Source of the DNA: GCA-2732755 sp965228265
GTDB lineage: Bacteria > Planctomycetota > Phycisphaerae > Phycisphaerales > UBA1924
Reading direction: 5' to 3'
DNA length: 64,000 bases
NCBI GenBank assembly: GCA_965228265.1
Contig: OZ245804.1
Coordinates: 124,001-188,000 of the forward strand
Position numbers and translations under genes: made by a program. The notes under the pieces were generated by a model. The model did not search any database. It saw only the letters and a program-made list of their open reading frames with translations, and was not told the origin of the DNA. Shown one piece after another: positions 1 to 10,100 of this stretch (position 1 is the first letter of the stretch; each line of letters starts with the position of its first letter).

Positions 1-2
1 TC

Positions 3-749
3 CACATCGCCGGCGGGTGGGTGCACAAGCTCACCATGACCGAAGCCGTCGACCGCATCGATCACGCGATCGCCCAGAACATCGGCGGCTGGGTTGTCAC
101 GCCGAACCTCGACATCCTCCACAAACTCACACACGACAAAGCCTTCGCAGAGCTCGTCGAACCCGCAACGCTCCGCCTCGCCGACGGCATGCCGCTCGTC
201 TGGGCCAGCAAACTCGCCGGCAACCCGCTCCCCGAACGCGTCGCCGGCTCCGACCTCGTCTGGCACATCTGCCAGCGCGCAGCACAACGCAACTACAGCG
301 TCTTCCTCCTCGGGGGTGACGAGGGCGTCGCCGACAAAGCCGCTCGCGTCCTTCGCATGAAATTCCAGGGCCTGCGCATCGCGGACACCCACTGCCCGCC
401 CTTCGGCTTCGAAAAGAATCCGAAAGAAATGGACGCCATCCGGACCAAGCTCTCCGATGCCAAGCCCGACATCGTCCTCGTCGCGCTCGGATGCCCCAAG
501 CAGGAACGCCTCATCGACACCCTCCGACACGACTTCCCCGATTCGTGGTTCTTCGGCATCGGGATCAGCCTCAGCTTCGTCACAGGCGATGTGAAGCGTG
601 CACCCACCTTGATCAGGCGGCTCGGACTCGAATGGGTCCACAGACTCCTCCAGGAACCCGGACGACTCGCCAAACGCTACATCCTCGTCGGCATCCCATT
701 CGCATGCCGAGTGCTCATCGGCTCGGTACTCGCCCGATTCAGGGGATGA
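3..749 (+). CDS. WecG/TagA/CpsF family glycosyltransferase, 5' end outside window
   Basis: Transfers a sugar (in this family usually N-acetylmannosamine, its uronic acid, or glucose) onto a lipid-linked precursor during surface polysaccharide synthesis. The reading frame is open to the window edge and the family's usual N-terminal segment is missing, so the gene begins upstream; a GTG at 21 is the first start codon in view but probably not the real one. Family landmarks are visible: VTPNLDILHKL, RLADGMPLVW (the Asp-Gly of the active site), ALGCPKQE, the GIGISLSFVTGDVKRAP block and the C-terminal GLEWVHRLLQEPGRLAKRY signature. It is the first visible gene of the exopolysaccharide/exosortase cluster on this strand and is C-rich like its neighbours. 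The sugar specificity cannot be read from sequence. Confidence 0.9.
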   Translation, partial: HIAGGWVHKLTMTEAVDRIDHAIAQNIGGWVVTPNLDILHKLTHDKAFAELVEPATLRLADGMPLVWASKLAGNPLPERVAGSDLVWHICQRAAQRNYSVFLLGGDEGVADKAARVLRMKFQGLRIADTHCPPFGFEKNPKEMDAIRTKLSDAKPDIVLVALGCPKQERLIDTLRHDFPDSWFFGIGISLSFVTGDVKRAPTLIRRLGLEWVHRLLQEPGRLAKRYILVGIPFACRVLIGSVLARFRG

Positions 750-767
750 GTGTTGCGTCACTCATGT

Positions 768-795
768 TTGTAATTCCAAGCTTGTCGCATAGACT
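768..795 (+). promoter_or_regulatory. candidate sigma-70-type promoter for the exosortase/EPS operon
   Basis: TTGTAA at 768-773 and TAGACT at 790-795 are separated by 16 bp in the 124-bp gap between the first glycosyltransferase and the next gene. The match is moderate and planctomycete promoter consensus is poorly known, so this is only a candidate. Confidence 0.3.
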
Positions 796-873
796 CAGTT
801 GGTCGCCAAACATGGCGATGCAAGAGGAGAAGCGCCGTCAAGAGAAACCCCCTACCTAGGCGGGTAATGAGAG

Positions 874-1815
874 ATGATCCGACACGCACCAACCCCTGAG
901 CAGGACACACCTGCGGAGCCGCCCATGGCGGGACCCCGGCTGGAAACCTGCATCCTTCTGGCAGGCGGGCTTGTGCCATCTCCTCTGGCCAAACTCACCC
1001 ACCGCATGACGCTCGAGCTCTGGCTCACCGCGCACGAAACTGTCTTCGGGCGATGGTGCGATGTGCTCGATCACCTCTCACTCCAGGCTGGCATCGGGCG
1101 ACCCTCCATCCGCGTCGTGCACAGCGGCCCACCCTACGAACCCTCACACGCGCTCGCCGACGAACGTTTCGAAGTCCGCACCATGGCCGAGCCCGACGAG
1201 TTCCGCGGCCCAGCCGGCGTGCTCCGCGACGTCACGCGCAAAGACGACCCGGACTCGATCATCCTCGTCGCCGAGGCCGCACGCTACATCGCCGGCTCGC
1301 TCGTCCACCTGGTCCAGGACTGGAACACACACGAGCCCGACATCCTGATCTCGCGTTCGCCCGACGGCTCACCCGCCGGGATCATGCTCATGCGCTGCTC
1401 GGCGCTGCAGAACGTGCCCGACGCCGGTTATATGGACATCAAGGAACAGTGGCTCCCAAAGTGCATCGAAGAGGGCCTGAACGTCCGGACGTCCACGACC
1501 CTGAATTTCATGCCCTTTCCGCTGCGCACGCGCGAGCAGTTCCTCTCCGCCTCAGCCGTCGCGGTGGGTCAGTCCTGCCCGATCAACGACAGCCCGCCTG
1601 TTCTCGGACCGCTCCGCCCTCTGGCGCGGACGCTCGATAAAACGCGCATCGCCGAGGACGCCAGGGTGGCGAGGGACGCGATTGTCGCCGATGCAGTGAT
1701 TATGCCCGGCGCCAAAGTCGGGCCCGGCGCGATCGTTGTTCGGTCGCTTGTCTGCCCCGGGGCCGTGGTGCCCGCCGGGGCTGTCGTCGTCGATGACGTC
1801 GTCGCCGCGCAGTAA
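874..1815 (+). CDS. nucleotidyltransferase-like protein with C-terminal left-handed beta-helix repeats
   Basis: A 313-aa protein that looks like a diverged sugar-nucleotidyltransferase. Near residue 28 it has CILLAGGLVPSPLAKLTHRM where the family normally has LAGGxGxRLxPLT, so the nucleotide-binding arginine/glycine signature is not conserved. The last 60 residues (AEDARVARDAIVADAVIMPG, GPGAIVVRS, CPGAVVPAG) are hexapeptide left-handed beta-helix repeats of the type found in GlmU and GDP-mannose pyrophosphorylases. It lies 49 bp upstream of the exosortase gene, so it probably acts in the same export pathway. It may be a sugar-binding or regulatory homologue rather than an active transferase. 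The ATG follows a GAGA-type ribosome site. Confidence 0.7.
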   Translation: MIRHAPTPEQDTPAEPPMAGPRLETCILLAGGLVPSPLAKLTHRMTLELWLTAHETVFGRWCDVLDHLSLQAGIGRPSIRVVHSGPPYEPSHALADERFEVRTMAEPDEFRGPAGVLRDVTRKDDPDSIILVAEAARYIAGSLVHLVQDWNTHEPDILISRSPDGSPAGIMLMRCSALQNVPDAGYMDIKEQWLPKCIEEGLNVRTSTTLNFMPFPLRTREQFLSASAVAVGQSCPINDSPPVLGPLRPLARTLDKTRIAEDARVARDAIVADAVIMPGAKVGPGAIVVRSLVCPGAVVPAGAVVVDDVVAAQ

Positions 1816-1863
1816 GCCGCGACGTGTCCGCATCATGAGTCCTCTTGGGGGTTTCAAGCTTCG

Positions 1864-2730
1864 ATGTTGATGATCCGGAACTGGCGAATGATCGACTGCA
1901 TAGCGCTTGCGGTGCTTCTCATCGCAGCCGTCGCCGCGTCGTGGAGCGCCTGGATCGACATCTTCAACCAGGGCCTGCACGACCCAGAGCAGTCGCACGT
2001 CCTGCTCGCGATCCCCGTGGCGATCTGGCTCGCCTGGCTCCGCAGGGGTCGCCTCATCCGCTGCAAGCCCAAGGGATCATACTTCGGCCCCATCGTCATC
2101 CTCGCGGCCTGGGGCATCGGCGAGCTCGGCCTGCGCCACTCGCGCGACCTCTTCTGGCACTTCTCGGCGATCATGCTCCTGCTCGGAGCCGTCCTCTCCG
2201 TCGCCGGCACCAAGCCCATCATCAAAATGGCCGTCCCCGCGACCGCCATGCTCTTCCTGCTGCCCGTCCCCGCGGTCATCCGGCTCGAGATCGCACAGCC
2301 GCTCCAGGAAATCAGCGCCCGCTGCTCGCAGTACCTCCTCGACCTCTTCGGCGTCCCCGTCGTCCGGTCGGGCAACGCACTCATCATCAACGGGCAGAAC
2401 GTCGTCATCGCCGAGGCGTGCAACGGCATGCGCATGGTCGCCGCACTCTTCGTCGTCACCTACACCTTTGCCTTCTCCATCCCCGCGCGCCCAATGGTCC
2501 GCGCCCTGCTGCTCGCCTCAAGCCCGCTCCTGGCCGTCGTCGTCAACATCCTGCGACTCATGCCCACCGTCGTCTTCTACGGCTACGCGAGCGAGAACAC
2601 AGCCACCGCCTTCCACGACCTCTCGGGCTGGTTCATGATGGTCATCGCACTCATCGTCCTCTGGGCCATCATGAGACTCCTCCGCTGGATGGAGCTCCCC
2701 GTCCTCAACTACGGAGCGATGCGCGAGTAA
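1864..2730 (+). CDS. exosortase (PEP-CTERM-type protein sorting transpeptidase)
   Basis: A multi-pass membrane protease/transpeptidase that cleaves C-terminal sorting signals of surface proteins. Hydrophobic segments run along the whole 288 aa. The three family active-site residues are in place: Cys186 in the EACNGMRM motif, Arg231 in VVNILRLMP, and His251 in AFHDLSGW. Its gene is followed after 2 bp by an EpsI-like gene, the usual exosortase companion. Likely substrates in this window are the proteins ending in V-P-[TA]-P plus a hydrophobic stretch and Arg cluster (11602, 12571, 13475, 21179, 56766 and 62652 genes). The exosortase subtype (XrtA to XrtU and so on) cannot be fixed by eye. ATGs at 1864 and 1870 are both possible starts. 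Confidence 0.93.
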   Translation: MLMIRNWRMIDCIALAVLLIAAVAASWSAWIDIFNQGLHDPEQSHVLLAIPVAIWLAWLRRGRLIRCKPKGSYFGPIVILAAWGIGELGLRHSRDLFWHFSAIMLLLGAVLSVAGTKPIIKMAVPATAMLFLLPVPAVIRLEIAQPLQEISARCSQYLLDLFGVPVVRSGNALIINGQNVVIAEACNGMRMVAALFVVTYTFAFSIPARPMVRALLLASSPLLAVVVNILRLMPTVVFYGYASENTATAFHDLSGWFMMVIALIVLWAIMRLLRWMELPVLNYGAMRE

Positions 2731-2732
2731 CC

Positions 2733-3443
2733 ATGGCACGATCCATCAACAACCCGATCAAGAAACTCCTGATCCCCGTGATCTCGGGCGCGATCCTCGT
2801 CGGACTCCTGGCCGTCGGAACGCTCAACCCCACACCACCCGAGAACGTCGACGGCTACTTCGAAACCGTCGCACGCACCATCGACCGCATGCCCTACCGC
2901 GTCGGCAGCTGGACCGGGCGAGACCTCTCTTCCGCCCCGCCCCAGGTCCTCGAGATGCTCAGGCCCAACCGCGTTCTACACCGCGGCTACTCGAGCGAGT
3001 CCGACCGCTTCCGCCTCGTCATGGTCCACTGCACCGACGTCCGCGACATGCAGGGGCATTACCCCATGCGCTGCTACCCAGCGACAGGTTGGTCGCCCAC
3101 AGGCTCCGAAACCGTCAAAGCCACGTTTGCAGGCCAGGAACGAGACCTCACCATCTTCCGATTCGCACGGATGGGCGATTTCGGCAAACCAATGAACATC
3201 ACAATCGGGCTTTTCTTCGCTCTGCCGACGCAGGGCATGCCCGAACCGGCCCAGGCGATCTACGCTGATCTGAGCGGCGTACGAGGAGCGTCTGAGAACC
3301 GGAGGCGGAACCTGCTCGGGTCCGCACAGATTCAGATCATCTTCGACAGCGACAGGCCGAGCGCCGACGTGGTCCGCGTACTGGAAGCGATCGCACCAGC
3401 ACTGGACCCGGTGATCGAGACCGTGGCGGAGGGACTCAAGTGA
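2733..3443 (+). CDS. EpsI-like exosortase-associated protein
   Basis: A 236-aa protein with one N-terminal transmembrane anchor (LLIPVISGAILVGLLAVGTL) and a soluble domain matching the EpsI type seen next to, or fused to, exosortases: an early YRVGSWTG block, YSSESDRFRLVMVHCTD, and HYPMRCYPATGW. EpsI-like domains are known from exopolysaccharide-export loci with exosortases, but their biochemical role is unsettled. I chose the ATG at 2733, 2 bp after the exosortase stop, because everything upstream in the same frame is antisense-like Arg/Pro translation. Its TGA overlaps the GTG start of the next gene (GTGA), so the three genes are probably translationally coupled. Confidence 0.85.
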   Translation: MARSINNPIKKLLIPVISGAILVGLLAVGTLNPTPPENVDGYFETVARTIDRMPYRVGSWTGRDLSSAPPQVLEMLRPNRVLHRGYSSESDRFRLVMVHCTDVRDMQGHYPMRCYPATGWSPTGSETVKATFAGQERDLTIFRFARMGDFGKPMNITIGLFFALPTQGMPEPAQAIYADLSGVRGASENRRRNLLGSAQIQIIFDSDRPSADVVRVLEAIAPALDPVIETVAEGLK

Positions 3444-5677
3444 GCAGTTCAATGCACGACCACGACGCCCCGATGCACAAGCCCACGCCCGAGGAGTTCG
3501 TCCCCCTCGGCGCCGAGGAGCAGGCACTCGACCTCGTCACACTCGCCAAACGATCCATCAGAGGCCGCGTGCCCCTGACCGTGATCACCGCCGTCGTCCT
3601 CGGCCTCGTTTTCGCCGTCATCGGGTACACCCGCAAGGGCCTCGAATACCAGAGCCGCGTGCGCATCCTCGTCCAGGAGAACATCCGCAGCATCACGGGC
3701 GAGTCCCTCGACGTCGAAGGCAAGTTCACCGACTTCGTCGAGCGCAAATCGCTCGAGTTCGTCTCCGATGACGTGTTCCTCGACGCCGCCGACGACCCCG
3801 AACTCCAGGCCGCCGGCTGGCCCGACGCCGAGCGCGGCGCCAGCAAGCTCGAAAGCGCGATCTCCGTCGAGTTCAAAAAGAACAAGTCCTACTTCACCGC
3901 GACCTGCACCACCGAAGACCCCAAGACCGCACGCGAGGCGCTCGTCTCCGTCGTCGAAGCCTTCATGAAGCAGGAAAAAGCCCGCAACAGCATCGCCGCC
4001 GAAGAGAACGAACTCAACGGCAAAATCCGCGAACTCGAGGGCCAGATCCAGAGCATCACGCAGTCCATCCAGATCGCCACGCGCGAGTACGGCTCAACCG
4101 ACCTCACGGGCCAGATCACAAACCTCGAGAGCGAACTGGCCGGCATCCAGCGCGAACTCGACGAGCTCCGCATCACGATCGACCTGCGCAAGAAGCAGGC
4201 CGAGAACGAGCCGCAGAGCGCCTCGGTCGACCCGAAGGAACTCCAGCCCGAAGACCTCGCCGACCAGGACCAGCAGCTCATGCAGCTGCTCTCCAAGCGC
4301 GACGAGCTCGACGCCCGCATCCACCACCTCATTCAGACCAAGGGCAGCCGGTACCCGGAGGTCGAGAACCTCCGCCAGGACCGCGAGGTGCTGACCCAGA
4401 TGATCGACCGCAAGGCCGAGGAAGTCCGGGGCCGAGTCATCACCGGCGCCGCGACGATCGACCCCAACAAGCTCAGCCTCCAGCAGCTCTACGACCAGCA
4501 GGTGCTCCGCCAGCAGATCCGCACGCTCCGCGAAGAGCGTCTGCGTGAGCTCCGCGCCGCGCAGGAGAAAATCGCCCGCGACGCCGAGGACCTCAACCAG
4601 TTCAAGGCCAACCGCGCCGAACTCGTCCAGCACCGCGCCAACCTGCGACTCAATCAGGATCGCCAGCAGCAGGGCCGCATCGAGATCGTCAGCCCGCCCT
4701 CGGCCGCCGTCAAAGCCCCCGACCGCCGCCCCATGCTCGCAGGCCTCGGCTTCATCGCCGGCTCGTTCATGGGCGTCGCCGCGATCGTGGCCTTCGGCTC
4801 CATCCGCCGCGAGTTCCGCTACGTCGACGACCTCGAGTCCATCCGCACCCTGCCGCCCCTACTCGGCACGCTGCCCGAACTCGAGCGCCACGACCCGGAG
4901 AACGAGCGCATCGCCGCCGTCAGCGTCCACAACCTCCGCAACACCCTCCAATCCATCCAGGGCTACAACGACAAAACCTCCGTCGTCATCGCCTGCACCA
5001 GCGCCGAGCCGGGCGACGGCAAAACAACGCTCATCCAGTCCCTCGGCGCGTCCTACGCGCTCACGGGCCTGCGCACCATCCTCGTCGACATGGACCTCGT
5101 TGGGGGCGGGCTCACCGCGCGCCTCGGGCTCACCGGTCGTCGCGGCGTCGCAGACCTCCTCACAGGACTTGAGCCCACCAAGTGCATCAAGCACACCCAG
5201 ACCGAAAAGCTCTACGCTATGCCCATCGGCGACACCACCAAGTGCCGACCCGAGCAGCTCGCAAGCCGACCTATCCAGCAGGTCATCGACTGGCTCCGCG
5301 AACGCTTCGACGTCATCCTCATGGACACGGGCCCCGTGCTCGGCAGCCTCGAGGCAGGCATCGTCACCGCGGCCGCCGACCAGGTGCTCCTCGTCGTCGC
5401 GCGGGGTCAGGCCGATGCCGTGGTCCAGGCGGGCGTCTCGCGCCTCGAACGCCTCGGCGTCCGCAGCACGGGCCTCGTCTTCAACCGCGCCGACCCGGAA
5501 GACCTCCGCCGCAGCCTGAGCGCCGCATCCGTCGGCGCGCCCAGCATGCACCAGATGCCCCGCCGCGCCGGCGAGCAGTCGCTCGATATGGACCGCTCGA
5601 TCGTGGGCAGCATCCCGCCGCCCAAGTCTGAACGCGTCGGCTCGCTCGACGCCACCGAGGACGAGACCGGGACGTGA
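3440..5677 (+). CDS. Wzz/GumC chain-length determinant fused to BY-kinase-type ATPase
   Basis: A 745-aa inner-membrane polysaccharide co-polymerase. It has a transmembrane helix near residues 40-58, a Wzz domain, a long Glu/Gln/Arg-rich coiled coil from about 170 to 420, a second membrane helix near 430-455 (AGLGFIAGSFMGVAAIVAFG), and a C-terminal P-loop domain. Walker A is SAEPGDGKTT with Lys528, Walker A' is ILVDMDL, and Walker B is VILMDTGP near 627. BY-kinases normally end in a tyrosine cluster that is autophosphorylated; here the tail after residue 690 has no tyrosine, so the ATPase may work without that control. The GTG start overlaps the preceding stop, and its own stop overlaps the next GTG. 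Confidence 0.9.
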   Translation: MSSSMHDHDAPMHKPTPEEFVPLGAEEQALDLVTLAKRSIRGRVPLTVITAVVLGLVFAVIGYTRKGLEYQSRVRILVQENIRSITGESLDVEGKFTDFVERKSLEFVSDDVFLDAADDPELQAAGWPDAERGASKLESAISVEFKKNKSYFTATCTTEDPKTAREALVSVVEAFMKQEKARNSIAAEENELNGKIRELEGQIQSITQSIQIATREYGSTDLTGQITNLESELAGIQRELDELRITIDLRKKQAENEPQSASVDPKELQPEDLADQDQQLMQLLSKRDELDARIHHLIQTKGSRYPEVENLRQDREVLTQMIDRKAEEVRGRVITGAATIDPNKLSLQQLYDQQVLRQQIRTLREERLRELRAAQEKIARDAEDLNQFKANRAELVQHRANLRLNQDRQQQGRIEIVSPPSAAVKAPDRRPMLAGLGFIAGSFMGVAAIVAFGSIRREFRYVDDLESIRTLPPLLGTLPELERHDPENERIAAVSVHNLRNTLQSIQGYNDKTSVVIACTSAEPGDGKTTLIQSLGASYALTGLRTILVDMDLVGGGLTARLGLTGRRGVADLLTGLEPTKCIKHTQTEKLYAMPIGDTTKCRPEQLASRPIQQVIDWLRERFDVILMDTGPVLGSLEAGIVTAAADQVLLVVARGQADAVVQAGVSRLERLGVRSTGLVFNRADPEDLRRSLSAASVGAPSMHQMPRRAGEQSLDMDRSIVGSIPPPKSERVGSLDATEDETGT

Positions 5678-7104
5678 GCACCGTGCTTCGACAGGAACCG
5701 TGCGCGATGAAGGAGTCCTGCCCGGACGCCGCGACGCCTGTGTGGGGCCTTTCGCTCACCGAAATCCACGACCGCTATTGGGCGAGCAGGGGCTTCCAGG
5801 TCGTCAGACCCCAAGGCCCAAAGCCCGACCCCAACGGACCCGAACTCTACATCCTCCTCGACGACGACAAGCTCGTCGGCTTCGGCGTCCGAAAGCTCCT
5901 GCGCATCATGTCATGGATGCACCCAAAGGCCATCCGCGTCCGGCTCGTCGAAACAGAGAGCACCCCCTACCACGAATCCGTCCGAGACGACGAAGACGGA
6001 CGGTTCCTCAAGTTCGTCCGCAGCTACAACGCGCGACAGGTCCACTCCGCCCAGCTCTGGATCACCCCGAGCATCGAGTACGCCAACACCTGGAACGAGG
6101 CCGAATCGGGCAAGGCAGGCTCGCGCAAGCTCTCCAAGGACATCCCCACCGAAGAACGTGTCGCCCTCCGCGTCCCCGGTCGCATCTTCATGACCGACGC
6201 CGAGGGCTCCGACGACTTCCGCCGCTGGATCCTCCAGGCGTGGGCCTCGCCCAGCGGCGTCATCCAGGGCGTCTACCAGCCAAGCCCGGGCGTCTGGATC
6301 CACGAGACCTGCACCGTCGACCCGAACACCCGCATCATCGGGCCCGTCTGGCTCGGCGCGGGGCACGAGCTCAAGTCAGGCGAAACCGTCGTCGGGCCCG
6401 CCATCATCCCCGATAAGCCGGGCGTCGAGGCAGACCCGAGCGAGATCGACTGGTACGCCGTCACCCACTCCGCATGGCGGCTCATCCCCTCCATGCGCAA
6501 ACGCCCACTCCGAGCCGTCTCCAAGCGCACATTCGACATCGTCGTCGCGCTCATAGCCATCCTGTGCACGCTCCCGATCTACCCCATCATCATGGCGGCC
6601 ATCTACATCGACGACGGCCGCCCCTTCTTCTTCAAGCACTACCGCCAGCGCTTCGGCGGCCGCTCGTTCCCCTGCCTCAAGTTCCGCTCCATGCGACGCG
6701 ACGCAGAGGAAATCAAAAAACAACTCCAGGCGCAAAACAAGTCCGATGGGCCGCAGTTCCACATGGACAACGACCCGAGACTCCTCCGCATCGGCAAGTT
6801 CATCCGCAAGTACAAAATCGACGAGCTCCCGCAGTTCTTCAACGTCCTCGTCGGGCACATGTCCATCGTCGGACCACGCCCGAGCCCAGACAACGAGAAC
6901 CAGTACTGCCCCGCCTGGCGCGAAGCGCGCCTCAGCGTCCGCCCCGGCATCACGGGACTCTGGCAGGTCAAGAGCCAGCGCAAGCCGCTCACCGACTTCC
7001 AGGAATGGATCCGCTACGACCTCGAGTACGTCCAGAACAACTCCTGGAGACTCGACATCTGGATCATGGTCGAAACCGTCAAAAAGATCATCCTCCGCTC
7101 ATAG
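5674..7104 (+). CDS. undecaprenyl-phosphate sugar-1-phosphate transferase with unusual N-terminal domain
   Basis: Catalyses the first membrane step of polysaccharide repeat synthesis, moving a sugar-1-phosphate onto undecaprenyl phosphate. The C-terminal 200 residues are a typical WcaJ/WbaP-type catalytic domain: KRTFDIVVALIAIL membrane helix, ALI..PIYPIIMAAIYIDDG, the basic FFKHYRQRFGGRSFPCLKFRSM motif, KIDELPQFFNVLVGHMSIVGPRP, and RPGITGLWQV. The N-terminal 270 residues are not the usual four-helix membrane domain; they are soluble, with a short beta-helix-like part (VDPNTRIIGPVWLGAGHELK) near 215-240. The GTG start overlaps the previous stop codon (GTGA), so coupling with the Wzz/kinase is likely. 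Confidence 0.9.
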   Translation: MSTVLRQEPCAMKESCPDAATPVWGLSLTEIHDRYWASRGFQVVRPQGPKPDPNGPELYILLDDDKLVGFGVRKLLRIMSWMHPKAIRVRLVETESTPYHESVRDDEDGRFLKFVRSYNARQVHSAQLWITPSIEYANTWNEAESGKAGSRKLSKDIPTEERVALRVPGRIFMTDAEGSDDFRRWILQAWASPSGVIQGVYQPSPGVWIHETCTVDPNTRIIGPVWLGAGHELKSGETVVGPAIIPDKPGVEADPSEIDWYAVTHSAWRLIPSMRKRPLRAVSKRTFDIVVALIAILCTLPIYPIIMAAIYIDDGRPFFFKHYRQRFGGRSFPCLKFRSMRRDAEEIKKQLQAQNKSDGPQFHMDNDPRLLRIGKFIRKYKIDELPQFFNVLVGHMSIVGPRPSPDNENQYCPAWREARLSVRPGITGLWQVKSQRKPLTDFQEWIRYDLEYVQNNSWRLDIWIMVETVKKIILRS

Positions 7105-7155
7105 GCGGCAACCCGAAGCCACACTCGCAAACACGACTGTCACGGACCGACACCC

Positions 7156-10100
7156 ATGCGAACCAAAAACCAACGCATCGTCAAAAGACTCATGATCCTC
7201 GGCTCACTCGCCGTGCTGGTCATCGCGCTCGGTGTCGGCCTCAGCGTCGTCCGCAACCGCGTCAAAGCACGCACGCTCCAGGAAAGCCGAGAGCAGGGGC
7301 TCGCCGCCTACGAGTCGGGCGACCTCGATCTCGCCGCCGAGAAACTCGGCTACTACCACGCCACCAAAAACGACGACCCGGACGTCGCATACAAGCTCGC
7401 CGACGCAAGCATGCGCCTGCCCTCTCAGGGCAACGAAGGCCTCCGCTCGGCCGCGCTCTTTGCAAAGCGCGCCGCCGACCTGGCGCCCACACGCACCGAG
7501 CCGCTCGAACTGCTCGTCGAAATCTTCGGCCTGCTCAACCAGCAGACCGAACGCCTCGACGCCGCCGAGCGACTCCTCGAACTCGACCCCGCCAGCACCA
7601 TCGCACTCGACGCCAAAGCCAGAGCCCTCGTCGCCATGGGTCGGCGTGACGAAGCCCTCGAAGCCGCAAACGAACTCACCGCCATCACGCCCGATGACCC
7701 GGAAGGCCACCGACTCGTCTTTGCCATCCTCTCCACCGAGGAGCCCACGATCGGCCGCACCAAGATGGCCGAGTACGTCAAGAAGCTGGGCGAGTCCCAC
7801 CCCGATGACGCACGCTTCACCGTCCTCCGTATCCACGCCACCGCGCTCATGGGCGACCTGAACACCGCCCGCGAGATCGCCGCCACCATGACCGACGCCG
7901 ATCTCGACGCTCGCACCCTGGGCGAGATGATGCGCTCCTTCGACCTGCTCGGCATGCGCGAGGCCGGCGACGAACTCCTCGCACGACACGCCGACAAACC
8001 CGACATGCTCCGCGCCGTCAGCGTCCTGGGCGTCCAGCGCCAGTTCATGCGGGGCCAGCTCGACCGGGCCACCGAGACCGCACGACGCGCGCTCGAAACA
8101 CCCGGAGCCGCATCCGCCGACCTGCTCCCCTGGGCCATGGCCTGCGGCCTCGAGATCGCCGACGACCGCTACGCCGAGATCCTCGCCGAGTCCGAATTCA
8201 ACACCAGCTACCACGAGGTCATGCGCGAAGGTTTCCTCGCCCTGGCCAACCGCGACCCCGTCTCTGCGCGCTCCGCCTTCTCCGCCGCTCTGAACATCCG
8301 CCGCGAGGACCCGCTCGCCGGCGCACTGCTCGCCGACGCGATGGACCGCATCGGCGCCTGGAAAGACGCCGCACTCGAACGACGCGACGTGCTCCGCAAA
8401 ACACCCGAGTTCACCACCGTCCGGCTCGCACACGTTGACGCCCTCATGATGCGGGGCCGACCGGTCGAAGCCGACGCTGCCGTCCGCGACGGCCTCGAAC
8501 TCGACCCGAGCAACGGCGCCCTCCTGCTGGCGCACATCCTCTGCGTCGCCGAGATGACCTCCACCGGCGTCTCGCTCCCCGAAGAAGTCCGCGGCGCCGT
8601 CCGCCTCGCCCGCGCCATGGAAGGCGAAACCGACGAAGTCACACCCGTCACCATCCCACTGGCAAGACTCCTCGTCGCCATGGGTGACCGCCCCGATCTC
8701 GACACCACGCTCGACCGCATCACCCGCGCCGACACCAACACCATCAACCTGCGCGCACTCATGTCGCTCGCCGAGGCGATCGAGGCCGCCGGCCTCCCCC
8801 GCGCTGGCGAGCTCTACGCCATGATCGACCAGGCCGAACGCATCGACCCCTACATCATCCTCGAACGCGCCACCGACATGGCCGACGACGGCGACTCCCA
8901 GCAGGGCCTCGCCCTCATGGACCGCAAGCTCGAACAGGCCAGGCAGTCATCCGAACAGCTCGGCCTCCAGATGGAGATGGCCCGCGCCGCCTACCTCGAC
9001 CGCACCGCCGACAGCACCGCCATCGAAGCCATCCGCGCCCTGGCCAGCGCCAACCCCGGGAACGCCGCCGTTCAGACGCTCGTCCTCGAGTCACAGACCG
9101 CCTGGTCCGACCGCCAGCTCATCTCCGACGCCGTCTCCAGACTCCGCACCATCACAGGCGACGACTCGACCGGCTGGCGCCTGCACGAAGCGCGCCGGAT
9201 GCTCGTCTTCGATCCGACTGCCCAGAGCGCCGCCGCCGTCATCAACCTCCTCGACAACGAGAACCCCGCCGAGTCCGCCGACCCCGTCTCCGAACTCGTC
9301 CTCGCCGATGCCATGTCCATCCTGGGCGACGCCCGCGCCTCGGCCGACCACCTCGAACGCGCCATCGACGCCGGCCTCGACAGCCCCGCCCTCGTCCTCA
9401 GGCTCATCTCCATCCGCCAGAGCATGGGCGAGATCGACAACGCCCGCCGCCGGGCCATCGCGCTCACGCAGCACGAACCCGTCAGCGATCAGATCCGGCG
9501 CGAACGCGTCGCCGCACTCATCCGACTTGGCCTCTACGAACCCGCCAAGCAGGACGCAGACCTGCTCGCCCAGACGCCAAACGCCCGCAACCTCATCATC
9601 GCCGCCTCTCTCTCCGGCAAGCTCGGCGACACCGCCGAAACCAACCGCCGACTCGATGCGCTCATGGCCCTGAATGAAGTCCCCGACCAAGTGCTCTCGG
9701 CCGCTGCCCTCACACTCGTCGAGGCCGACCGCACACGCGACGCCTACCTGCTGCTCGAACGCCACCGCAAGCCCGAGCCGAGCACCGACTTCGTGCTCGC
9801 CGAAGCCACCCTCATGGAATCCACGGGCCGACCCGAAGACGCCGCAGAAGTCCTCGCACAGGCCGTCCGCTCCAACAACGACGCCGAGCTCTTCACCGCG
9901 CAGGCCGGCCTGCTCGCTCGCCTCGGCCGGATCGATCAGGCCAAGGCCGCCTGCGACGCTGGCCTCGCACAGGCACCCTCCAACCAGCAGCTCCTGCTGC
10001 TCAAGGAAGCCATCGGGCTCGTCAGCGCCCAGCACAGCTCCAGCATCGGCGAGGACGCACAGGCCGCCCGCCGCGTGATCGAGGCCCTCCGCGCCAACAC

